64,000 nucleotides of DNA from the NCBI GenBank assembly GCA_029204225.1, contig CM055109.1, positions 38,454,632 through 38,518,631 of the forward strand, read 5' to 3'. This document shows positions 47,680 to 64,000 of the stretch, piece by piece. The stretch is from Diphasiastrum complanatum. Lineage: Eukaryota > Streptophyta > Lycopodiopsida > Lycopodiales > Lycopodiaceae. The stretch's first letter is position 1. Every line of letters begins with the position of its first letter. Under the pieces are notes generated by a model. That model was not told where the DNA came from, made no database searches, and saw nothing but the letters and a program-made list of their open reading frames with translations. The translations under genes were made by a program, and so were the position numbers.

Positions 47680-48677
47680 CTACTCCTCTTCAAGCCTCGG
47701 CCTCACCTCTTCTTGAACAACATCGAGATTGATGATTGATCTTGCATGAGTCTCTTTGATCTGAACATCATCCAAGTTAAATTTCTGATCTTCATGGAAG
47801 ACCACATCTCTACTAACAATATTTTTGTCAGTAGAGGGCAAATAAATCTTGTATGCTTTTTTAGTAGATGCATAACCTACAAAAATTCCTTTTACTGCAC
47901 TAGGATCTTCCTTCTTCCTAGTTTCTAGAGGTACATGCACAAAGCATACACAGCCAAAAATCCTAAGATGATCTACCTTAGGCTTTTTCTTATACAACAT
48001 CTCAAATGGTGTCTTTCCTCCTATTGCAAGATTTGGAAGCCTATTACAGAGATAGTTTGCACATGCAACTGCCTCTCTCCAAAATTCTTTAGGCAGAGAA
48101 GCTTCCAGCCCAATGGCTTTTGCACATTCACACAAAGTTCTATTCTTTCTCTCAGCAACTCCATTTTGCTGAGGAGTATATGAACAAGAAAATTCTCTTT
48201 GAATACCCTCTCTCTCACAAAAGTCTTTAAACTTATTGGAAGTGTACTCCCCTCCACTATCACTTCTTAAAGCTTTTATCTTGAAAGGAAACTGCTTCTC
48301 TACATAAGCTTTAAAAGTAAGAAAAACATCATAAACCATGGCTTTTGAATACAGCATATAGATCCAAGAATGTCTTGTATAATCATCTACAAAAGAGACA
48401 AAGCAGTTGGCTCTTCCTTTGCTCTTAGTTGATGAGAAATGAACATCTGAGTGTACAAGTTCAAATGGTTGCTTTGTCTTGATACTTGATCTAGGAAAAG
48501 GCCTTTTTTTTTACTTTTCCAGCACACAAGCTTCACAAGGTAGAAGCTCCTTTGACAGTGTCTTTGGTAGACCAACAACTTTTCCTTCTTTGACCATAGA
48601 TTGCATGGCTTTGAAATTTGGATGACCCAATCTCTTATGCCACAAATCCTCCTATAGAACCTTGGTCTCATAAGCAA
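47680..48677 (-). CDS. Integrase of copia1
   Basis: In the 48357-47680 frame: IKALRSDSGGEYTSNKFKDF (second catalytic Asp), SCSYTPQQNGVAERKNRTL (catalytic Glu), LPKEFWREAVACANYLCNRL, then HLRIFGCVCFVHVPLETR and GIFVGYASTKKAYKIY of the copia integrase C-terminal region. The pre-integrase and first part lie at about 48677-48387 in a shifted frame (SYLVKLVCWKSKKKG region, the plus-strand complement of an AAAAAAAA run near 48510, is a likely slippage site). Confidence 0.85.
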
Positions 48678-49975
48678 TTTTTTGAAATGTTAACACTCTC
48701 CTTCGAATCTAGTTTGTACAACTTACCAATTCTAGATCCTCTAGCAATAACTTCATTTTCTCTTGAGATAATACACTTGTCAACTTGAAACTTGACATCC
48801 AATCCACTATCAAACAACTGTCCTACATTAATGAGATTCTTAGTCAATTTAGGTACATACAATACACCATGTAAGCAAAAAAAATTTGATGATGATGCAT
48901 GTATTGGAATGCTACCTATTCCTTCAATCCTACATTCTATATCCTTAGCAGTATAGATTGACCTTTTTGCACCTAGATATGGCATGAGATTAGTGAAAGA
49001 GTTCTTAGAACTAGACATGTGAGAACTAGCCCCACTATCTATCCACCAGACTTCTTCATTCTTAAAAGGAAAAGATGAAAAAATAGACATCATTAATGAA
49101 TCCTCTCTTTCACTCTCTACACCCTCACACTCATCTTCATTAGTAAGGTTAGCTTGCTTGGTTCTTCTTCTTGAAACAGTTTGATGCATAATGTCCTTTC
49201 TTTCCACAGAAAAAACACTTGATCTTTGACAGCTTCTTCTTGCCACTGGATGTTGCACCTTGTGAGGACTGATCCTCACCACCTTCTTTGGCTTTGTCCT
49301 TCTTGAAGTGTTGTTTTCCTTTGCCCTTGCCTCTTGACTTGTCTCTGATGAAGAGTGCTTTGTCATCTCCACCATCTTTCAATGAAAGTCTGTTGATCCT
49401 TAGCATCTTGTTCTCTTGCCTGCTTTTTTCAGCAATGAGAACACCTTGCAGTGTCTCCAAGGATGGAAGATCCTCTCTGACAGCATAAGTCTGCACAATA
49501 TTGTCATACTCATCTCTAAGTCCATTTAGAACTACTTGAACAAGTTTAGTGTTCTTAAGAGCATCACTAATCTTGATGAAGATCCTTAACTCTCATGACA
49601 TATGATGAAGCACTCTCATCTACTCTCTGGTAACTTAGAAATATTTGGTTTCTAAGTGTAAGCAATCTAGAAGTATTCTTTATTTCATAGATTGTTTTTA
49701 GAGTATCTCAAGCTTCCTTGGCAATGGTGCATGACTTATCTCTCTCTTAACACTTCATTGGTAACATTCATTTTTATAAAATGAAGGGCAATTCTGGTTC
49801 TTTTGTGGAATGTCGCAGCTTCATTAGGTGCAGCAGGTTCTTCTTTAGCTCCACTCAGAATATCCATTACATCCTGTAGAATCAACAATGATTCCATTCT
49901 GATCTTCCACATTGCATAATTGGAAGATGTTAATCTCTCACTGTGCTCTAAGAAATGTGAACCAGATGAAGACAT
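48668..49975 (-). CDS. Gag and protease of copia1
   Basis: Gag starts at 49975 (MSSSGSHFLEHSERLTSSNY then AMWKIRMESLL, usual copia gag start) and is broken near 49736. It resumes at 49496, ending in the zinc knuckle CFFCGKKGHYASNC after a Lys/Gly-rich stretch. The protease follows in an overlapping frame (49375-48668) with EVWWIDSGASSHMSSSK (catalytic DSG) and FFCLHGVLYVPKLTKNLINV. The pre-integrase GKLYKLDS closes the block. Confidence 0.88.
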
Positions 49976-50737
49976 CTTCTTGGTGAGAAATTCTAGTAAT
50001 GATAAAAAATGGAGTTGAAAGGATGTTGCTTGCTATCTCAATCTAGGATATAACGCAGATGTTGATCCACCCTATAAAATCTAGCAACATATGTGAGAAC
50101 AAATTCTCAATACAAAAAATCAATCTATCTTGAATTTGGATCTTGCTTCAGTCACAAAAGAAGAAGCACATGCAAGCAAAAAGTCTATCTCTCCCATGAT
50201 TTTCAATGTACTGATAAACTCTCTAGGAACTTAATCTCAACTCAAACACAGTAATATGTGTGAGATGAAAAGTGTAAGACCTCAGAAAACTCACTTCTAT
50301 CCAGTCCTACTTGATTGACAGTGAAATTGATGAAAAATGGTGAAAAAGACAGATGTGTGCTCACTTTGGCATATCCCACGAGTTGAGTACCCTCTCAAAC
50401 TCTCTGATTTCCTAAAACTCTTCTAAAAACAAATCAAATTGATTTAGAAATAAGAGCAACACATTCTACTCTCCAATACCTATCCAACAAGCTATAGAAC
50501 GTCAAATTTGGATCATTCCTTAAGAAGTAGCACTCATTAATGAGGGCTGATTTCACACGTGTGAGCTCTCTGTCCATACAGAGCTCTGCTGGATTAGATC
50601 AGCCTTGATTTGATCCACTTACGATCCAAATATTGCTTGTTTCTCAACGAGTTTGAATTCTTCTCCAAAATCCGAGTTCCTGCAAGCAAAAACACTGATG
50701 ATCTGATGTATACACCCTCACCTCTTCAAAGCATGAA

Positions 50738-50749
50738 GCTTTGATACCA
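50738..50749 (-). promoter_or_regulatory. Primer-binding site of copia1
   Basis: Minus strand reads TGGTATCAAAGC immediately next to the LTR, one base from the TGGTATCAGAGC complementary to initiator tRNA-Met. Confidence 0.85.
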
Positions 50750-51478
50750 TGTGAAATTTTTAGCACGTGTGAACTTCACCACACACCTTACAGGATCTTA
50801 CTGAGGTGTTGTGATTGCACAAGATTGATCAAATAATAGTATGCTTGAAAAATCTAAGGCAAGAGCACAATGGCATACATCTGATGAAAAAATCTAATTC
50901 TTCACTATGAGAAATGAATGTCAGAAATAATTCTAAGTGTTCAGTATGGGAAAAAGAGGCTACTCTCGGGTAGAGAGAAAAAATCATACATAGGAAACTC
51001 GGGTAGAGAGAGAGTGAGTCCAAAACACCAAAATCTCAGTATTCACAATATGGCAAAACATGCCCATCTTTTTCTATATGAGAGAGACTTGAATTCCTAC
51101 AGTGGAGTTGCATGGAAAGTCCACTTAACTGAACTAATTCACCTACCAGAGATCCACATGTGTAACTGCATGCATGTATAGTGCATGTACTGCATGTCAA
51201 CTCATAAAATTGCCTAGACATGTGTAGATCACAGAAACTACTTTGCATGTTGCATGCACTAATTGCATGTGGCTTGCATGGATACATTAAGACTTTGCAT
51301 GCTATCAAAACATCTGCATGTCATCATAATTGAACCTATCTAACTCAAATCCGAGCTACACTAGAAGGATATGTGCTCAATTCACACTCCTTATTTGTAC
51401 AACATGAGATCTAGTGGAAATTATCATGGACATGACCCAAACTCGAGATAGGAAGATAATAATTTAATAATCTTCACA
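50750..51478 (-). repeat. copia1 LTR (right copy; 5' LTR in coding sense)
   Basis: 729 bp, beginning TGTGAAATTTTTAGC and ending CTTCACA, followed by TAAGC. Confidence 0.93.
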
Positions 51479-51483
51479 TAAGC

Positions 51484-55992
<4,509 letters not shown>

Positions 55993-57599
55993 GAGGCTAC
56001 AATATTGTTGAAAGTATTGAAGATCTTTTTAAACAGAAAGACGTTAAAGACCTTTAACATGAAGATGTTAAAGGTCTTGTGGAGATGTTGGCTTTTTCTT
56101 TTTATTGCAAGTAACTAAGAAAGATGGACAACTATACCCTCCTAGAAGGTTCAACTATATTGTTCTTTTTTTCTTGTCATTACATTCTATGAGAGCATGA
56201 TTCATGGATTATGATATTTTGAGATGTTTTTGATTATTTGCAATATTCAAGCCTTATTAAGAGCTATTGGTAGATTGATATGTGCTCTCGTCAAGCTCAA
56301 TGTGTACTTGAAACTAGGGTATCATTATTTCTTTTAACATTCTTATCGATACTCGATGTAACGTGTCAAATTTGTTGGTGACGAAGCTATCATTCATTCA
56401 TCTATGGCTGGTTTGGGCAAAAGTGTGAAGAAAAGTGATGTGTTAACAACCAACAAGGAAAGTAAGATGCTTGCACAAAAAACATGTCAATTTACCAGTC
56501 CTTCTAATGTGAATGTTAGATTGGGCTAATTTTGTACTCACAATTTTTCATTCGAGATGCTTCTGAGCTTCGTAGGCTTGATGATACTGATTCTAGTTTA
56601 GAATTTGGTTCAAGGGATTGTACCATTTTTACGTGTTGTGTTTTTGGTAAGTAATTTTACAGATTATGTTTTGTGTGTTGACAGTGTACTTGGAGGCTTT
56701 TTAAATATTTCTTCATTGTTCTAAAACATGTACAATCAGGGTATTTCAAAGAATTGGCGCCTTAATGTTTCTCGTTGTGGTCATGAATGCCACCGGCTTG
56801 TAGTTGATTGTGGTATCAAGGATGTTTTGGATACTTACAATGTTCTTATCAGTCATCATCCTCAATGGTCCAATGAGGAATCTGGGCCCATCCTTTATTT
56901 TTGACACCTTGCAACAAATGGAAACCTAAGAGAGTTAGTCATGGGTTTCTACTTGTGCCTTGTCTTTGGTTCAAATTAACAAAGTTTATGCTACAATGAA
57001 TCATCAAACTATGTACATTGTTGTTTGAGCACATTTGAGGTTGGACAACTGTTTTTCTTGAATTTTCAAAAATGATACATAGTGGATGAGAACATTATGA
57101 CCGTAATGAAGTAATGTGGTTGTATTGAGTTGCAAATTTTTTATTTATCAAGTCATGACTGAGAGGTAGTCTCCTTTGCACTTTGAGGTATTCATGGATA
57201 TTGTTTTATGATGCTCATGATTGTTTAGTGAATGCATTGAATATTGCTGAAATAACAAACACCTTAATACTCACAAATATTTAATATATATCAGTTCTTA
57301 TGTCAATTGATATACTTCAATCAAAATTAATCGACTGAAAGTGATGGTTAGAATTTTTGCTAGAATTCTTTCCCACAATCGAGACTTAGAAATTTATAAA
57401 GCAAACTTCAAAAATGATTACCGACAATGATTGATAATTCTCTTGTTCTTTAAACAAGTTAGTTACGCCTGAATAGACTCTAATCAAACTTCAACACTTG
57501 AAAATGAAACTTTACTATCAAATAGGTACTAGATCTTCTATATGAAATCTTAAGACTCGAAACTCAATTCAAAATCATTGTATTGATAAAATTGACGTT
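55993..57599. other. No recognisable gene
   Basis: AT-rich sequence with short near-repeats around 56010-56080 (AAAGACGTTAAAGACC / AAGATGTTAAAGGTC). No coding or RNA signature recognised. Confidence 0.45.
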
Positions 57600-57946
57600 A
57601 GATTTCTTTGAGTTGGATCTTCTCTCTCACAAAATGATGTGCTACCTCAATATGCTTAGATTTTGCATGGAAGATAGGATTGGTTGTCACAAACGATGGT
57701 GGAAATATAGTCAGCATTTTGAACTTTAAGCTCTACCAAAAGCCTCTTCAACTAAAGAACCTCATTTGTTGTAGTAGTTAATGCCTTGTACTCATATTCG
57801 GTTGAAGATAAATGGATAATGTATTGCTTTTTAGACAACCAAGATATTATATCTTCACAAATGAAAGTTGCAAAGGCACTTGTGGATCTTCTATCCACCC
57901 TATTACCTACAAAGTTTGCATCTAAAAATAAAAATAGACAAAACAT
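57600..57946 (-). pseudogene. Copia RNase H fragment (copia4)
   Basis: Minus-strand frame 57946-57752 reads LDANFVGNRVDRRSTSAFAT then WLSKKQYIIHLSSTEYEYKA and TTTNEVL. Further on, 57690-57610 gives FHAKSKHIEVAHHFVREK. This is the C-terminal RNase H of a Ty1/copia element, close in wording to copia1. No LTR seen; fragment. Confidence 0.85.
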
Positions 57947-57949
57947 CAG

Positions 57950-58310
57950 ACCCTAAAATCTTTGGGTCCACATGCTTTGATCATGATCATTCCAATGTAA
58001 GGACCAAAGATTATCCTATTTCAATGATAGGAATAATGGTAGTGTTTTGCTCTTCAAATAGATATTGTAGAATCTACTTGTTTTCCACCAAAGAAGTTGT
58101 CAATGGTGGAAATGTGATCTTTCAAGAGTGGAAGATTTGTAAACTTGAAGAAGCACCTTTGGATTGTTTCAGCTTTACTCAAAGTTACAAAATTATAAGG
58201 CTATGTAGTTGCCTGAGGGTCTTCCCTTTTCACGGGGAATTGATGGTTTGGATTCATGTCAAGTGGAGGAGCAAGCTCAATACCCGAGGACTCCAAGAAG
58301 AACCTTGAGT
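57950..58310 (+). pseudogene. Copia integrase C-terminal fragment (copia5), opposite orientation to copia4
   Basis: Plus-strand frame includes PKIFGSTCFDHDHSNVRTKD and YCRIYLFSTKEVVNGGNVIF, then QEWKICKLEEAP: the SH3-like region after the copia integrase core (compare IFGCVCFVHVPLETRKKED in copia1). It starts within about 10 bases of the divergent copia4 fragment, implying an inversion or two separate insertions. Confidence 0.75.
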
Positions 58311-59761
58311 ATCAAGATGGAGCCATCAAGGCTCAATCATATGGATCAAGCAAGGCAAGTTGTCTTTGGCAACATTATGTATGCACTTAATAGTTTAATT
58401 GATGTATCTTCAAGTGCACAAAATGCCTTGGAATCCATGGCTTGTCATGATGTATAGTTTTTGAAGTATGTTACATGTATATAGAAACATTTGTGGGATA
58501 TCTTGTAAGGGATCCTTTAAGAGGTGGTAAAAGATACGTCACGGGCATCATTCTCTATTGGGGTCTCAAAAGTTCCTTGTTTGTATCTGGATGTTTTAGA
58601 CACTTCTAAAAGCATTCATTCATCTAGCAAGAGAGTTGTAAATGATCAAGCTAAATTTGAGGAGTGTGAGGAATTGCCAAAAATTGGCAAATCTAGCTTG
58701 ATAAAAAAAAACCATGTAGTATAATGTAAATTTTGTACATAAGTGGATTCCACACATGTGAGGCCAAGATTCCACATGGCAATCCACTTCTAATGTAGGT
58801 TAGGTCAAGTCCATAGGGTTTTTCATGTCATTTTGGTAGTGATTCCTAGTTTATAGGACCTAAATCCTATATTTAAGGTGAAAATTGACCGACTAGCTAT
58901 CTACCAAGCATGACTCTAGGAAATAGACTAGGGTTTCATTTTAAGGCAGAAAGAGTGAGTTAATTTCCTTATTACATGCTGGAAATCCACCTAACTTCAC
59001 AAAGAAAGTCGAATTTGCTATGAATTCCAAGCTCCTATAGTGAGAAGATAGATCATTGTTGGAGCTCATTGGCAATCTCAAGCTACTCCACTATGTACAT
59101 TGAGTTTTTGTGATCCATATGCAATCAAATCAATTTGTACTTGTTTCTCTCAACTTGCAGGTCGTACTAAAGCTTGTAGTACACATGTGACAAGTCGGAT
59201 TTAGTGAATAATCAATGCTATTGATTGTTCTTGCTTGTTGATTGTCAAATTGTCAATCTAGATCAACTTTTTTGTGTCTAGTATTTTGATAGATTGTAGA
59301 GCAAGCATCCAATCACTCTTGTGGATCTTTTGTAGATCCATTTATGGTCCTAAAGTATAGTACACAAAAAATTCTATATTTTTCGATTCAGTGTATATTT
59401 TCGAGTCATTGTATAAATTTTCGATATTGTCCGACCCAACAACTTCGCATTGACAGGCCGCCCACTTTGTACATTCATTAACTGTAATGAGGCGGTTGTA
59501 ATAACTGCAACAAAAGGTTGTTGTAGAAATTTTGTAGGATATCAATCCTAGAATCTCCATCAGGAGACTTCTATAATCTAATTAGGGTCGCCTCGATGTC
59601 CGCAAACCCTCCAATAAGGATGTGCCTCTTGGACCGCTGGTTTCAGCTACACAATTGCGTAGGATCCATTGTGAGTACATGTGTGTTTGATTTCTACTTG
59701 ATATGTCTACTAATACTAGTCAGAGTAGCATGCAATGTGTGCAAACTAGTACTGTTGCAAT
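58311..59761. other. No recognisable gene
   Basis: Short open frames such as 58524-58724 may belong to the decayed copia5 spacer. No other signature was seen. Confidence 0.4.
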
Positions 59762-60640
59762 TTGAATCAAGAGATTAGGAGGGAGTTTTTAGATGTGTTC
59801 ATAGATGGTCTTCCATCTATTTTACCTCCTAAGAGGAATGTTAAATATAAGAATAAATTAATACATGAATCATGTCCTGTCAATAGACATCCTTACATAA
59901 TGAGTCTTAAAGAGGTAGAGGAAGTGAGACAGATGGTCGACAATTATTTTGTCAGAGGGCTGATATGACCAAGTTATTTTCCTTATGGCTCTCTAATCAT
60001 TTTTGTAAAAAGGAAGGACAGATCATATGGCGTATGTGTGTGGGTTATCGAGGTTTGAAAAAGATAATGGTTAAACATTGATATCATATGCCATGTATAG
60101 ATTATCTGCTTGAGTGTTGTCATGTGCCACTGTATTCAATAAAATAGACCTAAAGAGTGGATATCATCAGGTTATAGTTCGTGAAGAAGATGTACACAAG
60201 GTTGCGTTAAGAATTCGGTTCGATCACTATGAGTATCTTGTGATGCCATTTGGGTTGACAAATGCCTCAGTTACATTCATGATGATGATGAATGATGTGC
60301 TCAGACCATATATGGGTAAGTTTGTTGTAAACTTCGTTGATGACATTTTGACTTACAATGTAGGTGAGGCCAAGCATATGACTCACCTTAGAACTGTTGT
60401 CTACTTTGAGGGAGAACACTATATTTGCCAATAGTAAAGAAAGTGAATGTTTGAAAAGGAAATAGATTATCTTGGTCATATAGTGTCCACTGATGGAGTT
60501 AGGCCATATCCTTATAAGGTTGTTGTGATCGTTTTGTGGCCTGTGCCAGCCGTTTTGACAGCACTCCATTCTTTTCTTGGATTGGCAATATTTTATAGAA
60601 AATATGTTGAGTTCAATTTTATGTCCCTCCACTAGAATAC
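59762..60640 (+). pseudogene. Ty3/gypsy reverse transcriptase fragment
   Basis: Plus-strand reading over several frames: LIHESCPVNRHPYIMSLKEV then EEVRQMVDNYFVRGLI, FNKIDLKSGYHQVIVREEDV, YEYLVMPFGLTNASVTFMMM, NFVDDILTYNVGEAKHMTHL (catalytic F-V-D-D) and KEIDYLGHIVSTDGVRPYPY. Motif order is normal for RT fingers, palm and thumb. It is broken by a stop after GLI (59968) and shifts near 60110 and 60434. RNase H and integrase are absent. Confidence 0.88.
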
Positions 60641-60759
60641 TAACCACACCAATGGCCAATCATGTACAATAGCAATTGCAACACACAACCACGGCCTTCC
60701 CAATAACACAGATAAAGATATGATACATTGGTAATATTATAACCACAAAATTAATAAAA

Positions 60760-61628
60760 ACGACAGACCTTTAATCTAAAATAGGACTTTATGAATCTCT
60801 CCTACCAAAGAATCTCGCATATGGTTAGCCATACGAATCACCACTTGACTCTTCTGCAACATTATATTCTTCAACTTCCAACACATCTCTTTAAATATAA
60901 TATTAACACCCGCACCTCTATCGATCTATACACTAGAAAAAATATCTTGAATTACGATTTCTAATGTTGGAATAATAGGTGTTCTACAAGTTGCACAATA
61001 GTGTTAACTATGTCGAAGGCATTACAGAAGGTTGTTGGAATCCCAACTATTTAGCCCGTATGAAATCTGCTAAATATGGCACAATCTGAATCAATTGTCC
61101 CATCGTAACTTGAAATTTATAATCGCTGACAAAATCTTTATAAGACAATTCAAAAAGTTATATCCGAATCAACCAAAAAATGGCCTAAAAGATACTTGAT
61201 TTTCGTACATTGGAAGGCTTTATGATTAGTATGAAGCGTTCTACCGATGGTTCACGAATTATGTAGCACAGTGGCATGCGATGTAATATTAACTACATTT
61301 TGTCTCTAATTACAAGAAGATACTAACTAAATGCAAAATTTTCAATGGATTTCAATGTAAACAAACACGTCGCTTGTGAGAACCTCAACCTAAGACAACT
61401 TTGGAAGTGACATTGGTTGTCTCCACACTCTACTACTAATAATTCTCTCAATGTCTCTTGATAGGTGTCATGACAATCTCTAGCACATCTTCCTTCTATG
61501 GTATTGTGTTCACTGTGTTTTTTTTCTTTTTTGTCACGTATTGAAATTGGCTTTTCATTTTTCAATACCAGAAAAGGCTTGGACGCCATAGCTTGAGCCA
61601 TTGTATCATGTGAATCATTCACAATCAT
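60760..61628 (-). pseudogene. Ty3/gypsy gag-protease spacer and retropepsin fragment
   Basis: On the minus strand, about 60930-60780 reads DRGAGVNIIFKEMCWKLKN then VVIRMANHMRDSLVGEIHKV, the retropepsin core of gypsy elements (usually DGGSGVNII ... VRMAD). Upstream (61180-61060) MGQLIQIVPYLADFIRAK belongs to the preceding spacer. The frame 61628-61323 (KPFLVLKNEKPISIRDKKEK) may be part of the same gag-protease region. Stops are frequent. Orientation is opposite to the RT fragment beside it, so the two are not one element in place. Confidence 0.6.
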
Positions 61629-64000
61629 TTAGGTTTCTCATGTATAATAAATTATATAGTCTCTGTGATAATGCAATTACCAAATTGTGTAGTCTATGTG
61701 GCAATTCAGGTATCAAACCATCATTGTCATGAACATCTACTTTTAAAGGATTACATCATATTTTTATGGATACATAGGTTGAAAATTTTCAATTATAAAT
61801 TGAAAAGGTATAACCAAATTTTGAGTAAAAACATTATTTTAGAATGTTTTTTGCAATCTTCAAACATAGCACGCCAACATGCTAAGTAAAACAGCTAGAA
61901 AAAAAAAATGTTTGCAGCCTTCAAAGATAGCACACAGGCGTGCTAAATGAGCAGAAAAAAAAAAATTCTTTTTTTCAAGGCGGTTTCGCTTGGTACACCG
62001 ACGTGCTATCTTTGGACGCTACAAAAAAAAAAATAGGTAGCAAACCATGTGCTATCCTTTTGTTGAATCATAGCAAAAAAGAAACTCGCAAAAAATTTAC
62101 TCTCAAAATGCCAAGGCCCTTATCTACCTATCTCTATAAAATTCCAAAATGAAAACAAAAAATCCGCACAACTTAAATTTTTTCTTTTTTCTTTGAGATT
62201 TCTGAGAGTAAACAACTACATTATCAAAATCAAGGTAATATACAAAACCACACAATTTTTTATTATTAGCCCCACATGTTTGATGCATCGTATCTTGCTT
62301 GCAATTCCCTCAAAATCAATGGGTTCAAATTTTTTATTCATTATCAATGCACGAGATCACAAAGAATTTAACCTAGGTGGGCAAGCCAACTTGAGCATGA
62401 TACACCAACTCGCCACATCTAGGAAGATATATCTAATGCATTTAATGGCATTCTAAATTTTAGGAGTATATGATTTTTTTAGGCGGCCTTGGAATGAACA
62501 CTTTTGTGCACATTTTGCTATAACTTCAGTGGTAATTGTGCTCCTTACATCTAAACAAATGATGACAAGCATCAATGACAAAGTATTATTGATATTATTC
62601 TATTTGTGATTATTGTCTAACTTTCACATTTTTTGTCATCGACCCTTATCCTTGAGTCAATGGAAACCTAAACAATACCATCAAAAGATCTATTGCCTAG
62701 TAGATTATATGGCTAAGTTGATACATCCACAATCAAAGCACAACAACTTATGACATGTCCCTTGATCTCAACTTGCAAGTTTAACAAGTCTTGATGGATA
62801 ACAATGAAACATGTGCTGACACATATGGTTGCCACATGAAATCCCTCATTAAGGATGAGTTTGCATATGACTATGTTCCCTTCGACTTGAAGAGGTGGAG
62901 AATTGTTGCAATGTGGCGTTATTATGATGTTGTAAAACTCTTTTAGAATAGTGGTATATTTTTGGTGTTATCAAATCCCATTTTAAATTTGATTGGAGTA
63001 TGTCTTACAAATTTTAGTTTTGTTAAATTTTCAAGCAATCTACTATGGTAAATCCTAGATGGACATAAGAGTACTACTCCTTCCTAACTACTATGGCTAG
63101 TCCTAGATGCATACTCCTTTATTATTACCTAGACCCAATAAATAAGTATCAATTCAAAAAGTTTAAAGTCAGTTCAGAGGGTTGTGGCATGACAAGTGAG
63201 AATCACATATCACCCACAATTGTTGCTAATATAACATCAAGCAAAATATTTGTTGCAAAGCAACACCATTGAGAAAGGTGGTAGTATAAGTGACGTTGGA
63301 GGCTGAATGTTGTGCATGGCACCCAAAACATGATGCAGATTTTGTTTTTGTGGCACGTTTGAAAACCATCTCAAGCGTAGGTTTTATAATGAAACAGATT
63401 GAGATCTCAAAAGAGAGGGACTTTAGTGCTTTATTGACCAGAGGTGGGCCATCAAGTTAGTTTACAGCCCTAAAGTAGGAAATTTTTTTACTGAAGTCAT
63501 TTGAAAGCAAGAACTCCATTTGTCTCATATTTTGATGTTACTCTCCGCTTTGAATGCTATGTACATTGTAGCCAATCCCCGTTGTTTAATATGATAGCTA
63601 ATGGTCATTTTTAAAGGAAAAAAAAAACATTTTAAAAAATTAATTTTGAGCATTCCAAAAGTTTGGAGGATTTTTCAAAACTTTTGAAACATGTTTCAAG
63701 CGTTTCATTTTTAGATGTTTGAAATGTTTGGTAACTGTGCATGGTAATTGACACATACTGGGCGAATTTCATCGGCAGCCAAAAAGAAAGTGATTTTAAT
63801 GCAATCAGAACAACAAAGTAGAGACTGGTCAGACAGTAATTCAGAAACTAATGTATGCATCTCCAGCATTATTAAGATAGCAAAAAACAAAAAGCTTTCA
63901 ATTTACTCGCATCGAATAAAAATGATGTCTATTTATGAAGACATCTACATGCTGATACTCATTGTATGGAACAAGATTTATCTCATCTTTGACAAAAGCT
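61629..64000. other. No recognisable gene
   Basis: AT-rich. Near 61860-62020 a motif pairing a CAAAGATAGCA/GCTATCTTTG word with AAAAAAAA runs recurs (ATAGCACGCCAACATGC, ATAGCACACAGGCGTGC, CACCGACGTGCTATC), suggesting a small degenerate repeat. No protein or RNA gene seen. Confidence 0.4.

Larger units (their letters stand above)
45210..51478 (-). mobile_element. Well-preserved Ty1/copia element copia1
   Basis: LTRs of equal length (729 bp) at 45210-45938 and 50750-51478, starting TGTGAA and ending CTTCACA, with a 5-bp duplication TAAGC at 45205-45209 and 51479-51483. Coding sense is minus. A primer-binding site TGGTATCAAAGC (50738-50749, minus) adjoins the right LTR and a purine tract TTTTAAGGAGGAG (45939-45951, minus) adjoins the left. 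Gag, protease, integrase, reverse transcriptase and RNase H are all recognisable but carry a few shifts and stops, so the copy is probably non-autonomous. Confidence 0.95.

Noticed and set aside
61860-62030. Possible small transposon with TAGCA...TGCTA repeats
   Set aside because: Words recur but no paired terminal repeat or target duplication could be defined.

Overview
This is land-plant nuclear DNA from a large, transposon-rich genome. One intact, intron-bearing plant gene (a SLC13-type tonoplast dicarboxylate transporter) sits among many generations of Ty1/copia and Ty3/gypsy LTR retrotransposons, and GA/CT microsatellites recur throughout. The density of (CT)n/(GA)n tracts and the odd mobile element described below would suit a seed-free plant with a large genome such as a fern, but the species cannot be fixed from this sequence.

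Layout. 1-5340: degraded minus-strand gypsy remnant (gag, protease, integrase tail) followed by a minus-strand copia RNase H/LTR remnant that abuts the transporter. 5342-11023: seven-exon transporter gene whose splice phases all agree. 11024-18186: mostly non-coding, with a gypsy gag remnant (13.28-14.87 kb), a long (GA)n tract and an unrecognised broken minus-strand gene (17.15-18.19 kb). 18187-55992: a Russian-doll nest, described next. 55993-64000: small copia and gypsy fragments in both orientations and long stretches without recognisable genes.

The nest. An old plus-strand copia element (copia2: LTRs 18187-about 19141 or further and 55033-55992) appears to be split by two insertions. The first is a DNA transposon bounded by terminal inverted repeats (19299 and 44360). 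It is itself split by a 15.2-kb Tat/Ogre-like gypsy element with 3-kb LTRs and a 6-bp target duplication (25152-40385). The second is a well-preserved minus-strand copia element (copia1, 45210-51478, TSD TAAGC) inserted in the copia2 gag.

The item of most interest is the DNA transposon, about 9.8 kb once the gypsy element is removed. It carries four closely packed genes in alternating orientation with short introns: (1) a decayed DDE transposase with a GDLK...CxxC...QGMEK signature; (2) an unrecognised minus-strand gene A ending 30 bp from it; (3) a plus-strand gene whose first exon encodes a divergent histone H3 (ARTK-STAR tail start, complete histone fold, no centromeric loop insertion) with a long charged tail, and whose later exons encode a Ulp1/C48-like protease fold lacking the catalytic Cys; (4) an unrecognised minus-strand gene B ending about 110 bp from it. 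Genes A and 3 diverge from a tandemly duplicated, CACGTG-rich promoter region. The gypsy element landed between the TATA box and the leader of the histone-like gene. A histone H3/Ulp1-like gene as cargo of a cut-and-paste transposon is the candidate undescribed system here.
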